This document shows positions 17,050-25,736 of a DNA stretch of 45,063 nucleotides, in pieces. The notes beneath the pieces are model-generated. The model was not told the origin of the DNA. It did no database searches and worked only from the letters and a program-made list of their open reading frames with translations. The first letter of the stretch is position 1. Each line of letters begins with the position of its first letter. The DNA comes from Streptococcus sp. HMSC078D09 (GTDB taxonomy: Bacteria > Bacillota > Bacilli > Lactobacillales > Streptococcaceae): NCBI RefSeq assembly GCF_001813675.1, contig NZ_KV813675.1, positions 208,559-253,621 on the forward strand. Direction: 5' to 3'. Both the position numbers and the translations under genes were made by a program.

Positions 17050-17200
17050 ATATTGAAAAACTTTCCGCCGTGAGAAAAGTGCTAGAAACACTATTGTTTC
17101 TAGCACTCGGGAGTTTTGAGACCTTAGGCTCAAAACTTAGTCATGGAACTTTGAAGAAGGTCGCTGACGTCCGTACTCACCTAAGGAAAGTTTCCAATAT
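17050..17200. repeat. 151-bp element with 25-bp imperfect terminal inverted repeats
   Basis: The left end ATATTGAAAAACTTTCC followed by GTGAG (17050-17074) is mirrored at the right end as the complement of ATATTGGAAACTTTCC followed by GTGAG (17176-17200). Inside are a perfect hairpin (GTGCTAGAAACA with TGTTTCTAGCAC flanks, about 17079-17107) and a second one (GTTTTGAG with CTCAAAAC, about 17113-17136). No coding capacity is seen. It ends 13 bp from the uspA stop codon. MITE-like origin is inferred; no second copy is in this window. Confidence 0.6.
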
Positions 17201-17213
17201 AACTTTTTCTTTA

Positions 17214-17666
17214 CTACATGGTTTTATCCTTATCACGTACCACTAGTAAGTCTACTTTGGCGTGGCGAAGGATATATTCTGAGGAGGATCCGACCATTAA
17301 CCGTTCGAAGGCATTGAGTCCGGTAGCCCCGACCATAATAAGGTCAACCCCTTCCTTACTTGGGATATCATTGGCTAAGAGGACTTTTGGATTTCCCATT
17401 TCTACAACAGTCACAACATTTTGAACGCCGACTTTTTCAGCACGTTCCTTGTAGCCTTTGAGCAATTCATTTGCTTCTTCTTGCAATTCTTCGTAGACCT
17501 CAGCATCAAAAGTTGAGACGCTTTGAAGGGCACGAGTATCGATGACGTGGGCAATCGTCAATTTAGAGCCGTTGCGAAGAGAAACGTTAACCCCTTTTTC
17601 AAAGGCTAATTCTGCTTCATGAGAACCGTCGACAGCGACCATAATGTTTTCGTATTTTTGAGACAT
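17214..17666 (-). CDS. universal stress protein, UspA family
   Basis: A 150-residue single-domain Usp protein of the ATP-binding type: the N-terminal strand ENIMVAVDGSHEAELAF, and near the C-terminus the GATGLNAFERLMVGSSSEYILRHAKVDLLVVR segment, which is the G-2x-G-9x-G(S/T) nucleotide-binding signature. Its role in streptococci is undefined beyond stress and acid survival. RBS AAGGAGGT is strong. It is divergent from the aminotransferase gene and followed on its 3' side by the inverted-repeat element. Confidence 0.92.
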   Translation of the reverse strand: MSQKYENIMVAVDGSHEAELAFEKGVNVSLRNGSKLTIAHVIDTRALQSVSTFDAEVYEELQEEANELLKGYKERAEKVGVQNVVTVVEMGNPKVLLANDIPSKEGVDLIMVGATGLNAFERLMVGSSSEYILRHAKVDLLVVRDKDKTM

Positions 17667-17734
17667 AATCCTACCTCCTTATAGCTTGAAAACATGGATA
17701 GAATAGAAGGGAATCCTATTCTTTATACACTTAT

Positions 17735-17763
17735 ATTTTATCTCTTTTGAGCTAGAATGTAAA
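17735..17763 (-). promoter_or_regulatory. promoter of the Usp gene
   Basis: Minus strand: TTTACA at 17763-17758, 17-bp spacer, TAAAAT at 17740-17735. Confidence 0.65.
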
Positions 17764-17836
17764 GGTAAAGTCTCGCTTTTCTGCTATATTTTTGCAGAAT
17801 TTTTAAAGTCCTCGGTTTGTACTCTATTTGAACTAG

Positions 17837-17845
17837 TGGTATAAT
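17837..17845 (+). promoter_or_regulatory. extended -10 promoter of the aminotransferase gene
   Basis: TGG-TATAAT at 17837-17845. A TTGTAC about 18 bp upstream could serve as the -35. Confidence 0.65.
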
Positions 17846-17874
17846 AGAGATAATTTCGTGAATCGAGGCAGAAT

Positions 17875-19089
17875 ATGAAGGAATATAATAAATCAAGCAA
17901 ACTCGAACATGTCGCTTACGATATTCGTGGTCCAGTCTTGGAAGAAGCGATGCGCATGCGAGCAAATGGAGAAAAAATTCTACGTTTGAATACAGGGAAT
18001 CCTGCTGAATTTGGCTTTACAGCTCCAGATGAAGTTATCCATGATTTGATCATGAATGCGCGTGATAGTGAAGGCTATTCAGACTCAAAAGGGATCTTTT
18101 CAGCCCGCAAAGCCATCATGCAGTACTGCCAGTTGAAAAAAATTCCAAATGTGGATATTGATGATATTTACCTTGGAAATGGAGTGAGTGAGCTGATCGT
18201 CATGTCCATGCAAGGACTGCTCGACAACGGGGATGAGGTCTTGGTTCCCATGCCGGACTATCCTCTTTGGACAGCAGCCGTCAGCCTAGCTGGTGGGAAT
18301 GCGGTTCACTATCTTTGTGATGAAGAAGCAAACTGGTATCCAGATATTGAAGATATCAAGTCGAAAATCACCTCAAACACTAAGGCTATCGTTGTCATCA
18401 ACCCGAATAACCCAACAGGTGCCCTCTATCCAGATGAGATCCTGCTTGAGATTGTAGAGATCGCTCGTCAAAATAACTTGATCATCTTTGCGGATGAAAT
18501 TTACGATCGCTTGGTCATGGATGGTGAAAAACACACGGCTATCGCAAGTTTAGCGCCTGATCTCTTCTGTGTGAGTATGAATGGCTTGTCAAAATCTCAC
18601 CGGATTGCCGGTTTCCGTGTTGGTTGGATGGTTCTGTCCGGACCAAAGCATCACGTGAAGGGCTATATCGAAGGCTTGAACATGTTGTCCAATATGCGTC
18701 TTTGTTCAAATGTCTTGTCTCAACATGTTGTGCAAACCTCTCTTGGAGGCTACCAATCCGTGGATGAACTTTTACTTCCAGGTGGTCGAATTTATGAACA
18801 ACGGAACTTTATCTACAAAGCCATCAATGATATTCCAGGCCTCTCAGCTGTTAAGCCAAAGGCTGGTCTCTATATCTTCCCTAAGATTGATCGGGACATG
18901 TACCGCGTGGATGATGACGAGCAATTTGTTTTAGAGTTCTTGAAGCAAGAAAAAATTCTCTTGGTTCATGGCCGTGGCTTTAACTGGAAAGATCCAGATC
19001 ACTTCCGGATCGTTTACCTTCCACGTGTCGATGAGTTAGCTCAAATTCAAGAAAAAATGACTCGTTTCTTGAAGCAATACAAACGTTAA
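17875..19089 (+). CDS. PLP-dependent aminotransferase, AlaA/AlaT-like
   Basis: A 404-residue class I aminotransferase resembling the glutamate-pyruvate (alanine) aminotransferases AlaA/AlaT. Visible: the LNTGNPAEFGF substrate loop, GYSDSKGIFSAR, the NPNNPTGALY stretch with the PLP-contacting Asn, DEIYDRL with the ring-nitrogen Asp, the Schiff-base lysine in NGLSKSHR, and the C-terminal FRIVYLPR arginine that binds the substrate carboxylate. Its position just before codY is common in streptococci and suits a link between alanine/glutamate metabolism and the nutrient regulator. It has its own promoter and a terminator before codY. Confidence 0.88.
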   Translation: MKEYNKSSKLEHVAYDIRGPVLEEAMRMRANGEKILRLNTGNPAEFGFTAPDEVIHDLIMNARDSEGYSDSKGIFSARKAIMQYCQLKKIPNVDIDDIYLGNGVSELIVMSMQGLLDNGDEVLVPMPDYPLWTAAVSLAGGNAVHYLCDEEANWYPDIEDIKSKITSNTKAIVVINPNNPTGALYPDEILLEIVEIARQNNLIIFADEIYDRLVMDGEKHTAIASLAPDLFCVSMNGLSKSHRIAGFRVGWMVLSGPKHHVKGYIEGLNMLSNMRLCSNVLSQHVVQTSLGGYQSVDELLLPGGRIYEQRNFIYKAINDIPGLSAVKPKAGLYIFPKIDRDMYRVDDDEQFVLEFLKQEKILLVHGRGFNWKDPDHFRIVYLPRVDELAQIQEKMTRFLKQYKR

Positions 19090-19095
19090 TTAGAT

Positions 19096-19131
19096 AAAGG
19101 ATTGAAGAGGAAAGTCTTCAATCTTTTTTTT
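19096..19131 (+). terminator. terminator after the aminotransferase gene
   Basis: GATTGAAGA (19100-19108) pairs with TCTTCAATC (19115-19123), followed by eight T residues. Confidence 0.9.
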
Positions 19132-19203
19132 GATTCATTTTATAAAATCCATGTCATCGAAACGACATTTTTCTGAATTGCGCATAATTGTAGAAAAAAT
19201 AAA

Positions 19204-19218
19204 TAATTTTCAGATAAT
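19204..19218 (+). promoter_or_regulatory. CodY box upstream of codY
   Basis: AATTTTCAGATAATT matches the established CodY motif AATTTTCWGAAAATT at 14 of 15 positions. It ends 3 bp before the -35 box of codY. A second, degenerate site with an intact left half lies near 19167-19180. Autoregulation by CodY is inferred. Confidence 0.8.
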
Positions 19219-19221
19219 TTG

Positions 19222-19250
19222 TTTGAAATTCCCACACTTATATGATATAC
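19222..19250 (+). promoter_or_regulatory. promoter of codY-pncA
   Basis: TTGAAA at 19222-19227, 17-bp spacer, TATACT at 19245-19250 with TGA directly before it (extended -10). Confidence 0.75.
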
Positions 19251-19277
19251 TTGAGCTGACTATATGCGAGGTTTATT

Positions 19278-20066
19278 ATGGCAAACTTATTAGAAAAGAC
19301 ACGTAAAATTACATCCATCTTGAAACGGACTGATGAACAGTTGCAGTTCGAGATGCCTTATAATGATATTGCCCAGCAATTAGCGGATATTATCCACTGT
19401 AATGCCTGTATCATTAATAGCAAGGGAACCCTTCTTGGTTATTTCATGCGTTACAAGACCAACAATGACCGGGTAGAAGCTTTCTTTCAAAATAAAAAAT
19501 TACCAGAAGATTATGCCAAGGCAGCTAGTTTAGTCTACGATACAGAAGCTAATTTAGATGTGGACCATGATTTGAGTATCTTTCCGGTCGAAACCAAGTC
19601 TGAATTTCCTGATGGCTTGACCACCATTGCGCCTATTCATGTTTCTGGGATTCGGTTGGGTTCCTTGATCATTTGGCGCAATGATAAACAGTTTGCGGAT
19701 GATGATTTGATCTTGGTTGAGATTGCGAGTACCGTGGTAGGAATTCAAATGTTGAACTACCAACGCGAGGAAGACGAGAAGAATATTCGTCGTCGGACAG
19801 CGGTGAATATGGCTGTCAATACCTTGTCTTACTCGGAGTTGCGGGCTGTTTCTGCCATCCTTAGTGAATTGAAAGGAAATGAGGGACAGTTGACTGCTTC
19901 TATCATCGCGGATCGGATTGGCATTACTCGCTCTGTGATTGTCAATGCACTCCGGAAATTGGAGTCAGCTGGTATTATTGAAAGCCGTTCTCTTGGAATG
20001 AAGGGAACCTATCTCAAAGTGTTGATTCCAGATATCTTTGAGGAAATTAAGAAAAGAGATTACTAA
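19278..20066 (+). CDS. codY: global nutrient regulator CodY
   Basis: CodY is a dimeric repressor/activator that senses branched-chain amino acids (and GTP in some genera) and controls amino acid, peptide and carbon metabolism. The 262-residue protein has the N-terminal GAF-type ligand domain ([17 protein letters not shown] through about 155) and a C-terminal winged helix with [41 protein letters not shown] at about 203-245. Streptococcal CodY responds to branched-chain amino acids rather than GTP. A CodY box in front of its own promoter suggests feedback control. Its stop codon overlaps the start of pncA by one base. Confidence 0.98.
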   Translation: MANLLEKTRKITSILKRTDEQLQFEMPYNDIAQQLADIIHCNACIINSKGTLLGYFMRYKTNNDRVEAFFQNKKLPEDYAKAASLVYDTEANLDVDHDLSIFPVETKSEFPDGLTTIAPIHVSGIRLGSLIIWRNDKQFADDDLILVEIASTVVGIQMLNYQREEDEKNIRRRTAVNMAVNTLSYSELRAVSAILSELKGNEGQLTASIIADRIGITRSVIVNALRKLESAGIIESRSLGMKGTYLKVLIPDIFEEIKKRDY

Positions 20067-20656
20067 TGACTAAAGCTTTGATTTCAATTGACTACACTGT
20101 CGATTTCGTAGCAGATGATGGTAAGCTTACAGCAGGTGCTCCTGCACAAGCTATTTCTGAGACTATTGCTCAGGTGACTCAGTTGGCCTTTGACCAAGGA
20201 GCCTATGTCTTTTTTGCCATTGATGCGCATGATGTAGAAGATCCATTTCATCCTGAAAGCAAGCTCTTCCCACCTCATAATATCATTGGGACCAGCGGAC
20301 GTGATTTGTACGGCCCTTTGGCAGATTTTTATCAGGAGCATAAAACGGATACACGCGTCTTTTGGATGGATAAACGTCATTATTCTGCTTTTTCAGGAAC
20401 GGACCTAGATATCCGCCTGCGGGAACGCCATGTAGATACCGTTATTTTGACAGGTGTCTTGACTGATATCTGTGTCCTTCATACAGCGGTTGATGCCTAC
20501 AATCTCGGCTACCAGATCGAAGTCGTAGAACCTGCAGTGGCGGCGCTCACTCCTGAAAATCACCAGTTTGCCTTGAATCATTTCAAGCATGTCTTAGGGG
20601 CAAGCTTGGTAGATAAAACTTTAAGTAAAAAAAATAAAGAGTATGGAATTAGTTGA
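20066..20656 (+). CDS. pncA: nicotinamidase (isochorismatase family)
   Basis: The enzyme deamidates nicotinamide to nicotinate for NAD salvage, essential for bacteria that lack de novo NAD synthesis. In the 196-residue sequence the catalytic triad is D9 (SIDYTVDF), K103 (MDKRHYSAFSGT) and C136 (LTDICVLHT), and the metal ligands are D53, H55 (DAHD) and H71. The start codon overlaps the codY stop in a TAATG, so translation is probably coupled, and it shares the CodY-controlled promoter. Confidence 0.92.
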   Translation: MTKALISIDYTVDFVADDGKLTAGAPAQAISETIAQVTQLAFDQGAYVFFAIDAHDVEDPFHPESKLFPPHNIIGTSGRDLYGPLADFYQEHKTDTRVFWMDKRHYSAFSGTDLDIRLRERHVDTVILTGVLTDICVLHTAVDAYNLGYQIEVVEPAVAALTPENHQFALNHFKHVLGASLVDKTLSKKNKEYGIS

Positions 20657-20720
20657 GTACAGTTCTCAATTAGTCTCATCTCTTTTTCTTATTTTAATGC
20701 AACATGAAAAGCTAAAATTA

Positions 20721-20729
20721 TGGTAAAAT
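20721..20729 (+). promoter_or_regulatory. extended -10 promoter of gatCAB
   Basis: TGG-TAAAAT at 20721-20729, 41 bp before the gatC start; no clear -35. Confidence 0.55.
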
Positions 20730-20770
20730 AGAGGGTATTGAAAAATCATCATTTCACGAAAGGAAGCAAG

Positions 20771-21073
20771 ATGAAAATTACGCAAGAAGAGGTAACCCAC
20801 GTTGCCAATCTTTCAAAATTGAAATTCTCTCCAGAAGAGACAGCTGAATTTGCGACAACCTTGTCTAAAATTGTCGACATGGTGGAATTGTTGGAAGAAG
20901 TGGACACAACCGGTGTTGCTCCAACAACGACCATGGCGGATCGCAAGACCGTATTGCGTCCGGATATCGCTGAAAAAGGGACGGACCGTGACCGCTTGTT
21001 TAAAAATGTACCTGAAAAAGATAACTACTACATCAAGGTACCAGCTATCCTAGAAGATGGAGGAGATGCCTAA
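20771..21073 (+). CDS. gatC: Asp-tRNA(Asn)/Glu-tRNA(Gln) amidotransferase subunit C
   Basis: GatC is the small subunit that holds GatA and GatB together in the enzyme that converts Glu-tRNA(Gln) and Asp-tRNA(Asn) to the correct amide forms. The 100-residue protein has the family pattern [20 protein letters not shown] and the C-terminal V-P-A-I-L tail. The start at 20771 has a GAAAGGAAGC RBS; the in-frame ATG at 20738 lacks one. It ends in a TAATG overlap with gatA. Confidence 0.97.
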   Translation: MKITQEEVTHVANLSKLKFSPEETAEFATTLSKIVDMVELLEEVDTTGVAPTTTMADRKTVLRPDIAEKGTDRDRLFKNVPEKDNYYIKVPAILEDGGDA

Positions 21074-22539
21074 TGTCATTCAACCATAAAACCATTGAAG
21101 AGTTGCACGACCTCCTTGTCTCTAAGGAAATTTCAGCAACGGAATTGACACAAGCGACGCTTGATGATATCAAGGCGCGTGAAGAAGCAGTCAATGCCTT
21201 TGTAACGGTGGCCGAAGAAGCTGCCCTTGCGCAAGCTAAGGCCATTGATGAAAAAGGAATCGATGCAGACAACCTCTTGTCAGGGATTCCGCTCGCAGTC
21301 AAAGACAATATCTCAACAGATGGCATCTTGACCACTGCAGCATCAAAAATGCTCTATAACTACGAGCCAATCTTTGATGCGACAGCTGTTGCCAATGCCA
21401 AAGCAAAAGATATGATTGTCATCGGGAAGACCAACATGGATGAATTTGCCATGGGTGGATCTGGTGAGACTTCTTACTATGGACCAACCAAGAATGCTTG
21501 GGACCACAGCAAGGTGCCTGGTGGATCTTCTAGTGGTTCAGCAGCTTCTGTCGCTTCAGGTCAAGTCCGTTTGTCCCTTGGTTCAGATACAGGTGGTTCT
21601 ATCCGCCAGCCAGCTGCTTTTAACGGGATTGTTGGTCTCAAACCTACTTATGGAACAGTTTCCCGTTTTGGTCTCATTGCTTTTGGTAGCTCACTCGACC
21701 AAATTGGACCTTTCGCTCCAACCGTTAAAGAAAATGCCCAATTGCTCAATGTTATTGCCAGTGAAGATGCTAAAGATTCAACTTCAGCGCCAGTGCGCGT
21801 AGCAGACTATACTTCTAAGATTGGTCAAGACATTAAAGGCATGAAGATTGCCCTTCCGAAGGAATACCTTGGGGAAGGGATCGACCCAGAAGTCAAAGAA
21901 ACCATCCTTAATGCGGCCAAACACTTTGAAAAATTGGGAGCAACTGTCGAAGAAGTCAGCCTGCCTCATTCTAAATACGGGGTTGCCGTATACTACATCA
22001 TCGCTTCATCTGAAGCATCTTCAAACTTGCAACGTTTCGACGGGATTCGCTATGGTTTCCGTGCGGAAGATGCTAAAAACTTAGATGACATCTATGTGAA
22101 CACTCGTAGCCAAGGCTTTGGTGATGAGGTTAAACGCCGGATCATGCTGGGTACCTTTAGTCTGTCATCTGGTTACTACGATGCTTACTACAAGAAAGCT
22201 GGTCAAGTTCGTAGCCTTATTATCCAAGACTTCGAAAAAGTCTTTGCGGATTACGACCTCATCCTTGGTCCAACAGCTCCAAGTGTAGCCTTTGATTTGG
22301 ATTCGCTCAACCATGATCCGGTTGCCATGTACTTGGCTGACCTCTTGACCATTCCAGTCAACTTGGCAGGTCTTCCAGGAATTTCGATTCCTGCAGGTTT
22401 TGCGCAAGGTCTTCCAGTTGGTTTGCAGTTGATTGGTCCTAAGTATTCTGAAGAAACTATCTACCAAGCTGCAGCTGCCTTTGAAGCTACGACGGATTAC
22501 CACAAGCAACAACCCCTTATTTTCGGAGGTGACAATTAA
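21073..22539 (+). CDS. gatA: Asp-tRNA(Asn)/Glu-tRNA(Gln) amidotransferase subunit A
   Basis: GatA is the amidase subunit that releases ammonia from glutamine. The 488-residue protein carries the amidase signature, with the catalytic Lys in PLAVKDNI, the [14 protein letters not shown] loop and the nucleophilic Ser in [13 protein letters not shown]. It overlaps gatC at its start and gatB at its end by one base each. Confidence 0.98.
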   Translation: MSFNHKTIEELHDLLVSKEISATELTQATLDDIKAREEAVNAFVTVAEEAALAQAKAIDEKGIDADNLLSGIPLAVKDNISTDGILTTAASKMLYNYEPIFDATAVANAKAKDMIVIGKTNMDEFAMGGSGETSYYGPTKNAWDHSKVPGGSSSGSAASVASGQVRLSLGSDTGGSIRQPAAFNGIVGLKPTYGTVSRFGLIAFGSSLDQIGPFAPTVKENAQLLNVIASEDAKDSTSAPVRVADYTSKIGQDIKGMKIALPKEYLGEGIDPEVKETILNAAKHFEKLGATVEEVSLPHSKYGVAVYYIIASSEASSNLQRFDGIRYGFRAEDAKNLDDIYVNTRSQGFGDEVKRRIMLGTFSLSSGYYDAYYKKAGQVRSLIIQDFEKVFADYDLILGPTAPSVAFDLDSLNHDPVAMYLADLLTIPVNLAGLPGISIPAGFAQGLPVGLQLIGPKYSEETIYQAAAAFEATTDYHKQQPLIFGGDN

Positions 22540-23981
22540 TGAACTTTGAAACAGTCATCGGACTTGAAGTCCACGTTGAATTGAATACAAACTCAAAAAT
22601 TTTCTCACCAACCTCTGCTCACTTTGGGAACGAGCAAAATGCCAATACCAATGTGATCGACTGGTCTTTCCCAGGGGTGCTTCCTGTCTTGAACAAGGGT
22701 GTTGTGGATGCTGGTATCAAGGCTGCTTTGGCGCTGAATATGGATATCCATCAGCACATGCACTTTGACCGGAAGAACTATTTCTACCCTGATAATCCAA
22801 AGGCCTACCAAATTTCGCAATTTGACGAGCCAATCGGTTACAACGGTTGGATTGAAGTGCAATTGGAAGACGGCTCAACTAAGAAAATTGGGATTGAACG
22901 GGCCCACTTGGAAGAAGATGCTGGTAAGAACACGCACGGAACAGACGGTTTCTCTTATGTAGACCTTAACCGTCAAGGGGTTCCATTGATCGAAATCGTA
23001 TCTGAAGCAGATATGCGTTCTCCAGAAGAAGCCTACGCCTATTTGACAGCTTTGAAAGAAGTCATCCAGTACACTGGTATTTCAGACGTCAAGATGGAAG
23101 AAGGGTCTATGCGGGTAGATGCCAACATTTCCCTTCGCCCATACGGCCAAGAGGAATTTGGTACCAAGACGGAGTTGAAAAACTTGAACTCTTTCTCAAA
23201 CGTCCGTAAAGGTCTTGAATACGAAGTTGAGCGCCAAGCGAAAATCTTGCGTTCAGGTGGTGTCATTCGCCAAGAAACACGTCGTTATGATGAAGCTAAC
23301 AAGAGCACGATTCTTATGCGTGTCAAAGAAGGAGCGGCGGATTACCGTTACTTCCCAGAACCAGATCTTCCCTTGTTTGAAATCTCAGATGAGTGGATTG
23401 AGGAAATGCGTACGGAGTTGCCAGAGTTTCCAAAAGACCGTCGTGCTCGCTACGTGGCAGAGCTTGGCTTGTCTGACTATGATGCCAACCAATTGACAGC
23501 GACGAAAGTCACTTCTGACTTCTTTGAAGCAGCTGTGGCCCTTGGTGGCGATGCCAAACAAGTCTCTAACTGGCTCCAAGGTGAAGTGGCTCAATTCTTG
23601 AACGCGGAAGGCAAGACGCTGGAAGAAATCCAATTGACACCAGAAAACTTGGTCGAAATGATTGCCATCATCGAAGATGGAACCATCTCATCTAAAATTG
23701 CCAAGAAAGTCTTCGTTCACTTGGCGAAAAACGGTGGCGGTGCGCGTGAATACGTCGAAAAAGCCGGATTGGTACAGATTTCAGACCCAGAAGTCTTGAT
23801 CCCAATCATCCATCAAGTCTTTGCAGACAATGAAGCAGCCGTAGCTGACTTCAAGTCAGGGAAACGGAATGCGGACAAGGCTTTCACCGGCTTCCTCATG
23901 AAAGCAACCAAAGGTCAAGCCAACCCACAAGTAGCCCTCAAGTTACTTGCCCAAGAATTGGCGAAGTTGAAAGAAGAGTAA
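22539..23981 (+). CDS. gatB: Asp-tRNA(Asn)/Glu-tRNA(Gln) amidotransferase subunit B
   Basis: GatB is the kinase/transamidase subunit that activates the mischarged tRNA with ATP. The 480-residue sequence begins with the diagnostic [18 protein letters not shown] and contains [20 protein letters not shown] and the [10 protein letters not shown] motif; the C-terminal part is the YqeY-like tRNA-binding tail. Three genes with one-base overlaps form a classical operon closed by a terminator. Confidence 0.98.
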   Translation: MNFETVIGLEVHVELNTNSKIFSPTSAHFGNEQNANTNVIDWSFPGVLPVLNKGVVDAGIKAALALNMDIHQHMHFDRKNYFYPDNPKAYQISQFDEPIGYNGWIEVQLEDGSTKKIGIERAHLEEDAGKNTHGTDGFSYVDLNRQGVPLIEIVSEADMRSPEEAYAYLTALKEVIQYTGISDVKMEEGSMRVDANISLRPYGQEEFGTKTELKNLNSFSNVRKGLEYEVERQAKILRSGGVIRQETRRYDEANKSTILMRVKEGAADYRYFPEPDLPLFEISDEWIEEMRTELPEFPKDRRARYVAELGLSDYDANQLTATKVTSDFFEAAVALGGDAKQVSNWLQGEVAQFLNAEGKTLEEIQLTPENLVEMIAIIEDGTISSKIAKKVFVHLAKNGGGAREYVEKAGLVQISDPEVLIPIIHQVFADNEAAVADFKSGKRNADKAFTGFLMKATKGQANPQVALKLLAQELAKLKEE

Positions 23982-23988
23982 TAGAGAA

Positions 23989-24014
23989 AAAAACCAGCCG
24001 AGAGGTTGGTTTTT
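23989..24014 (+). terminator. terminator of gatCAB
   Basis: AAACCAGCC and GGTTGGTTT arms (one mismatch) around GAGA, then T residues. Confidence 0.75.
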
Positions 24015-24081
24015 ACTATCCATAAAATTGTGTTAGAATAGGAAAGACGATTACATATCAACTGACATTAGGAGGAGTTAC

Positions 24082-24465
24082 ATGAACAAATTTTTAAGAG
24101 TCTTATTTGTCCTGGTTATCATCGCCATGTCTGGAGCCATTATTTTTCAGCTCTTCTTTCCATCCTATATGGGAAGTCATTCGGGATATGGTATTTCTGT
24201 CGGTTGGCAGCGGGAGATTGGGATTTGGAATGTGGCGGTCCTTGTGATCCTGATTGCTGTCAATCTCAAATACGATTGGTTTTATCTTCGGACGGTTCTA
24301 TTGGCTTTGATCCTAGGTGGGCTTGGGATCGGGACCAATCATCTCTACAGTTATTTTCACTATCATCTGCCGGTCAATGGGATCGGTGCGCTTGAAAATT
24401 ACCTCCTGGTCCTTGGTTGGATGGTGGGGTGGAGATTGGAATCTTCTCGAATCAAGAAGAAATAA
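24082..24465 (+). CDS. small membrane protein of unknown function
   Basis: A 127-residue protein with four predicted membrane segments (about 7-28, 46-61, 68-86 and 101-117) and a Lys-rich cytoplasmic tail (SSRIKKK). I do not recognise a family. A GGAGGAG RBS is well placed. It sits alone between the gatCAB terminator and its own terminator. Nothing around it indicates a role. Confidence 0.75.
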   Translation: MNKFLRVLFVLVIIAMSGAIIFQLFFPSYMGSHSGYGISVGWQREIGIWNVAVLVILIAVNLKYDWFYLRTVLLALILGGLGIGTNHLYSYFHYHLPVNGIGALENYLLVLGWMVGWRLESSRIKKK

Positions 24466-24466
24466 G

Positions 24467-24493
24467 AAGAGCAGTCAAAGGACTGCTCTTTTT
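24467..24493 (+). terminator. terminator after the small membrane protein gene
   Basis: AAGAGCAGTC pairs perfectly with GACTGCTCTT around AAAG, then T residues. Confidence 0.9.
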
Positions 24494-24509
24494 CATCTTC
24501 AGTTTTTCC

Positions 24510-24538
24510 TTGACAAACAAAAGGAAAACGTTTACAAT
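24510..24538 (+). promoter_or_regulatory. promoter of bdhA
   Basis: Perfect TTGACA at 24510-24515, 17-bp spacer, TACAAT at 24533-24538. Confidence 0.85.
24523..24536 (+). promoter_or_regulatory. cre site (CcpA operator) overlapping the bdhA -10 box
   Basis: GGAAAACGTTTACA matches the catabolite-response element TGWAANCGNTNWCA at 13 of 14 positions, only the first base differing. It covers the spacer and most of the -10, a position expected to give repression by CcpA-HPr(Ser-P) on glucose. Confidence 0.75.
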
Positions 24539-24597
24539 TTTAAATATAAAGTTTCCTGAAAAGAAAACAAAAAAGGTGAAAACAAGGAGATCATCAT

Positions 24598-25641
24598 ATG
24601 GCTACTATGAAAGCAGCTCGCTGGCATGCAGCAAAAGACGTTCGTATCGAAGAAGTGGAAGTACCTGAAGTACAACCACATCAAGTAAAAGTGGCAGTTA
24701 AGTTCACAGGGATCTGTGGTACGGACTTGCATGAATATTTGGATGGACCGATCTTCATCCCAACTGAAGAACATGTGTATTCTGGTCAAAAAGCACCGGT
24801 CACTTTGGGACATGAATTCTCTGGTGAAATTGTAGAAGTCGGAAGTGATGTGACTCGTGTCAAAGTTGGCGATCGTGTCACTATCGAACCAATTCTTGCA
24901 GAGCACAATTTGATTGGTGATTATAACCTTGATCCAAACTTGAACTTTGTCGGCCTCGCTGCAGATGGTGGTTTTGCCAAATATTGTGTCCTTGATGGGG
25001 ATCTTGTCCATGTGATTCCAGATAGCTTGAGCTATGAACAAGCAGCTCTTACAGAACCTGCTGCGGTTGCTGTTTATGCAGTTCGTCAATCTGCATTGAA
25101 AACTGGAGATACAGCTGTTATCTTTGGCTTGGGTCCAATTGGTCTTTTGATAGTTGAAGCCCTTCGTGCAGCAGGAGCCTCAAAAATCTATGCGGTTGAA
25201 TTGTCTCCTGAACGCCAAGCGAAAGCAGAAGAATTGGGAGCAATCGTTGTGCGCCCAGAAGAAGGAGAAACAATCGTCGAAGCCATCCATCGTTTAACCG
25301 GTGGGGGAGCAGATGTTTCTTATGAAGTCACTGGGGTTCCAGTTGTTTTAGGCCAAGCCCTTGCAGCTGTTCATAAAGCTGGGGAATGTATGGTTGTATC
25401 TATCTGGGAACGTGAAGCAAGCATCAATCCAAATGAATTCGCCATCCAAGAAAAATCTCTCAAAGGAATTATTGCCTATCGTCACATCTTCCCTAAAGTC
25501 TTGGAATTGATGGAACAAGGCTACTTCTCTGCTGAAAAATTGGTTACTAAGAAAATCAAATTGGAAAATATCGTTGAAGAAGGATTTGTTGAATTAACAC
25601 AAGATAAATCCCAAATCAAGATCTTGGTTCAACCTGAATAA
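24598..25641 (+). CDS. bdhA: zinc-dependent (R,R)-butanediol / acetoin dehydrogenase
   Basis: A medium-chain zinc alcohol dehydrogenase of 347 residues that closely follows Bacillus BdhA, which interconverts acetoin and 2,3-butanediol with NADH. The shared N-terminus KAARWH, the ICGTDLHEYLDGPIFIP stretch and KLVTKKI near the end are characteristic. Catalytic zinc ligands are C40 and the H72-E73 pair in GHEF; the Rossmann motif GLGPIG follows. The structural-zinc cysteine lobe of most MDR enzymes is missing, as in Bacillus BdhA. A strong promoter overlapped by a cre site suggests that it is turned down on preferred sugars. Confidence 0.88.
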   Translation: MATMKAARWHAAKDVRIEEVEVPEVQPHQVKVAVKFTGICGTDLHEYLDGPIFIPTEEHVYSGQKAPVTLGHEFSGEIVEVGSDVTRVKVGDRVTIEPILAEHNLIGDYNLDPNLNFVGLAADGGFAKYCVLDGDLVHVIPDSLSYEQAALTEPAAVAVYAVRQSALKTGDTAVIFGLGPIGLLIVEALRAAGASKIYAVELSPERQAKAEELGAIVVRPEEGETIVEAIHRLTGGGADVSYEVTGVPVVLGQALAAVHKAGECMVVSIWEREASINPNEFAIQEKSLKGIIAYRHIFPKVLELMEQGYFSAEKLVTKKIKLENIVEEGFVELTQDKSQIKILVQPE

Positions 25642-25667
25642 GCGAATAAATTTATATGAAATAAAGC

Positions 25668-25696
25668 AAGGCTGAAACGTTTCGTTTCGGCCTTTT
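25668..25696 (+). terminator. terminator of bdhA
   Basis: AAGGCTGAAACG pairs with CGTTTCGGCCTT (one T/G pair) around TTT, ending in TTTT. Confidence 0.85.
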
Positions 25697-25736
25697 GTGA
25701 TACAATAAAAGTAAGGAACAGATTTGGGAGGGGACT

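Noticed and set aside
17785..17810. CodY-like sequence before the aminotransferase gene (TTTTTGCAGAATTTT)
   Set aside because: About 10 of 15 matches, no better than expected by chance in AT-rich DNA.
20650..20700. Hairpin TTGAG/CTCAA after pncA as a terminator
   Set aside because: Only a 5-bp AT-rich stem with an interrupted T tract; too weak to call.
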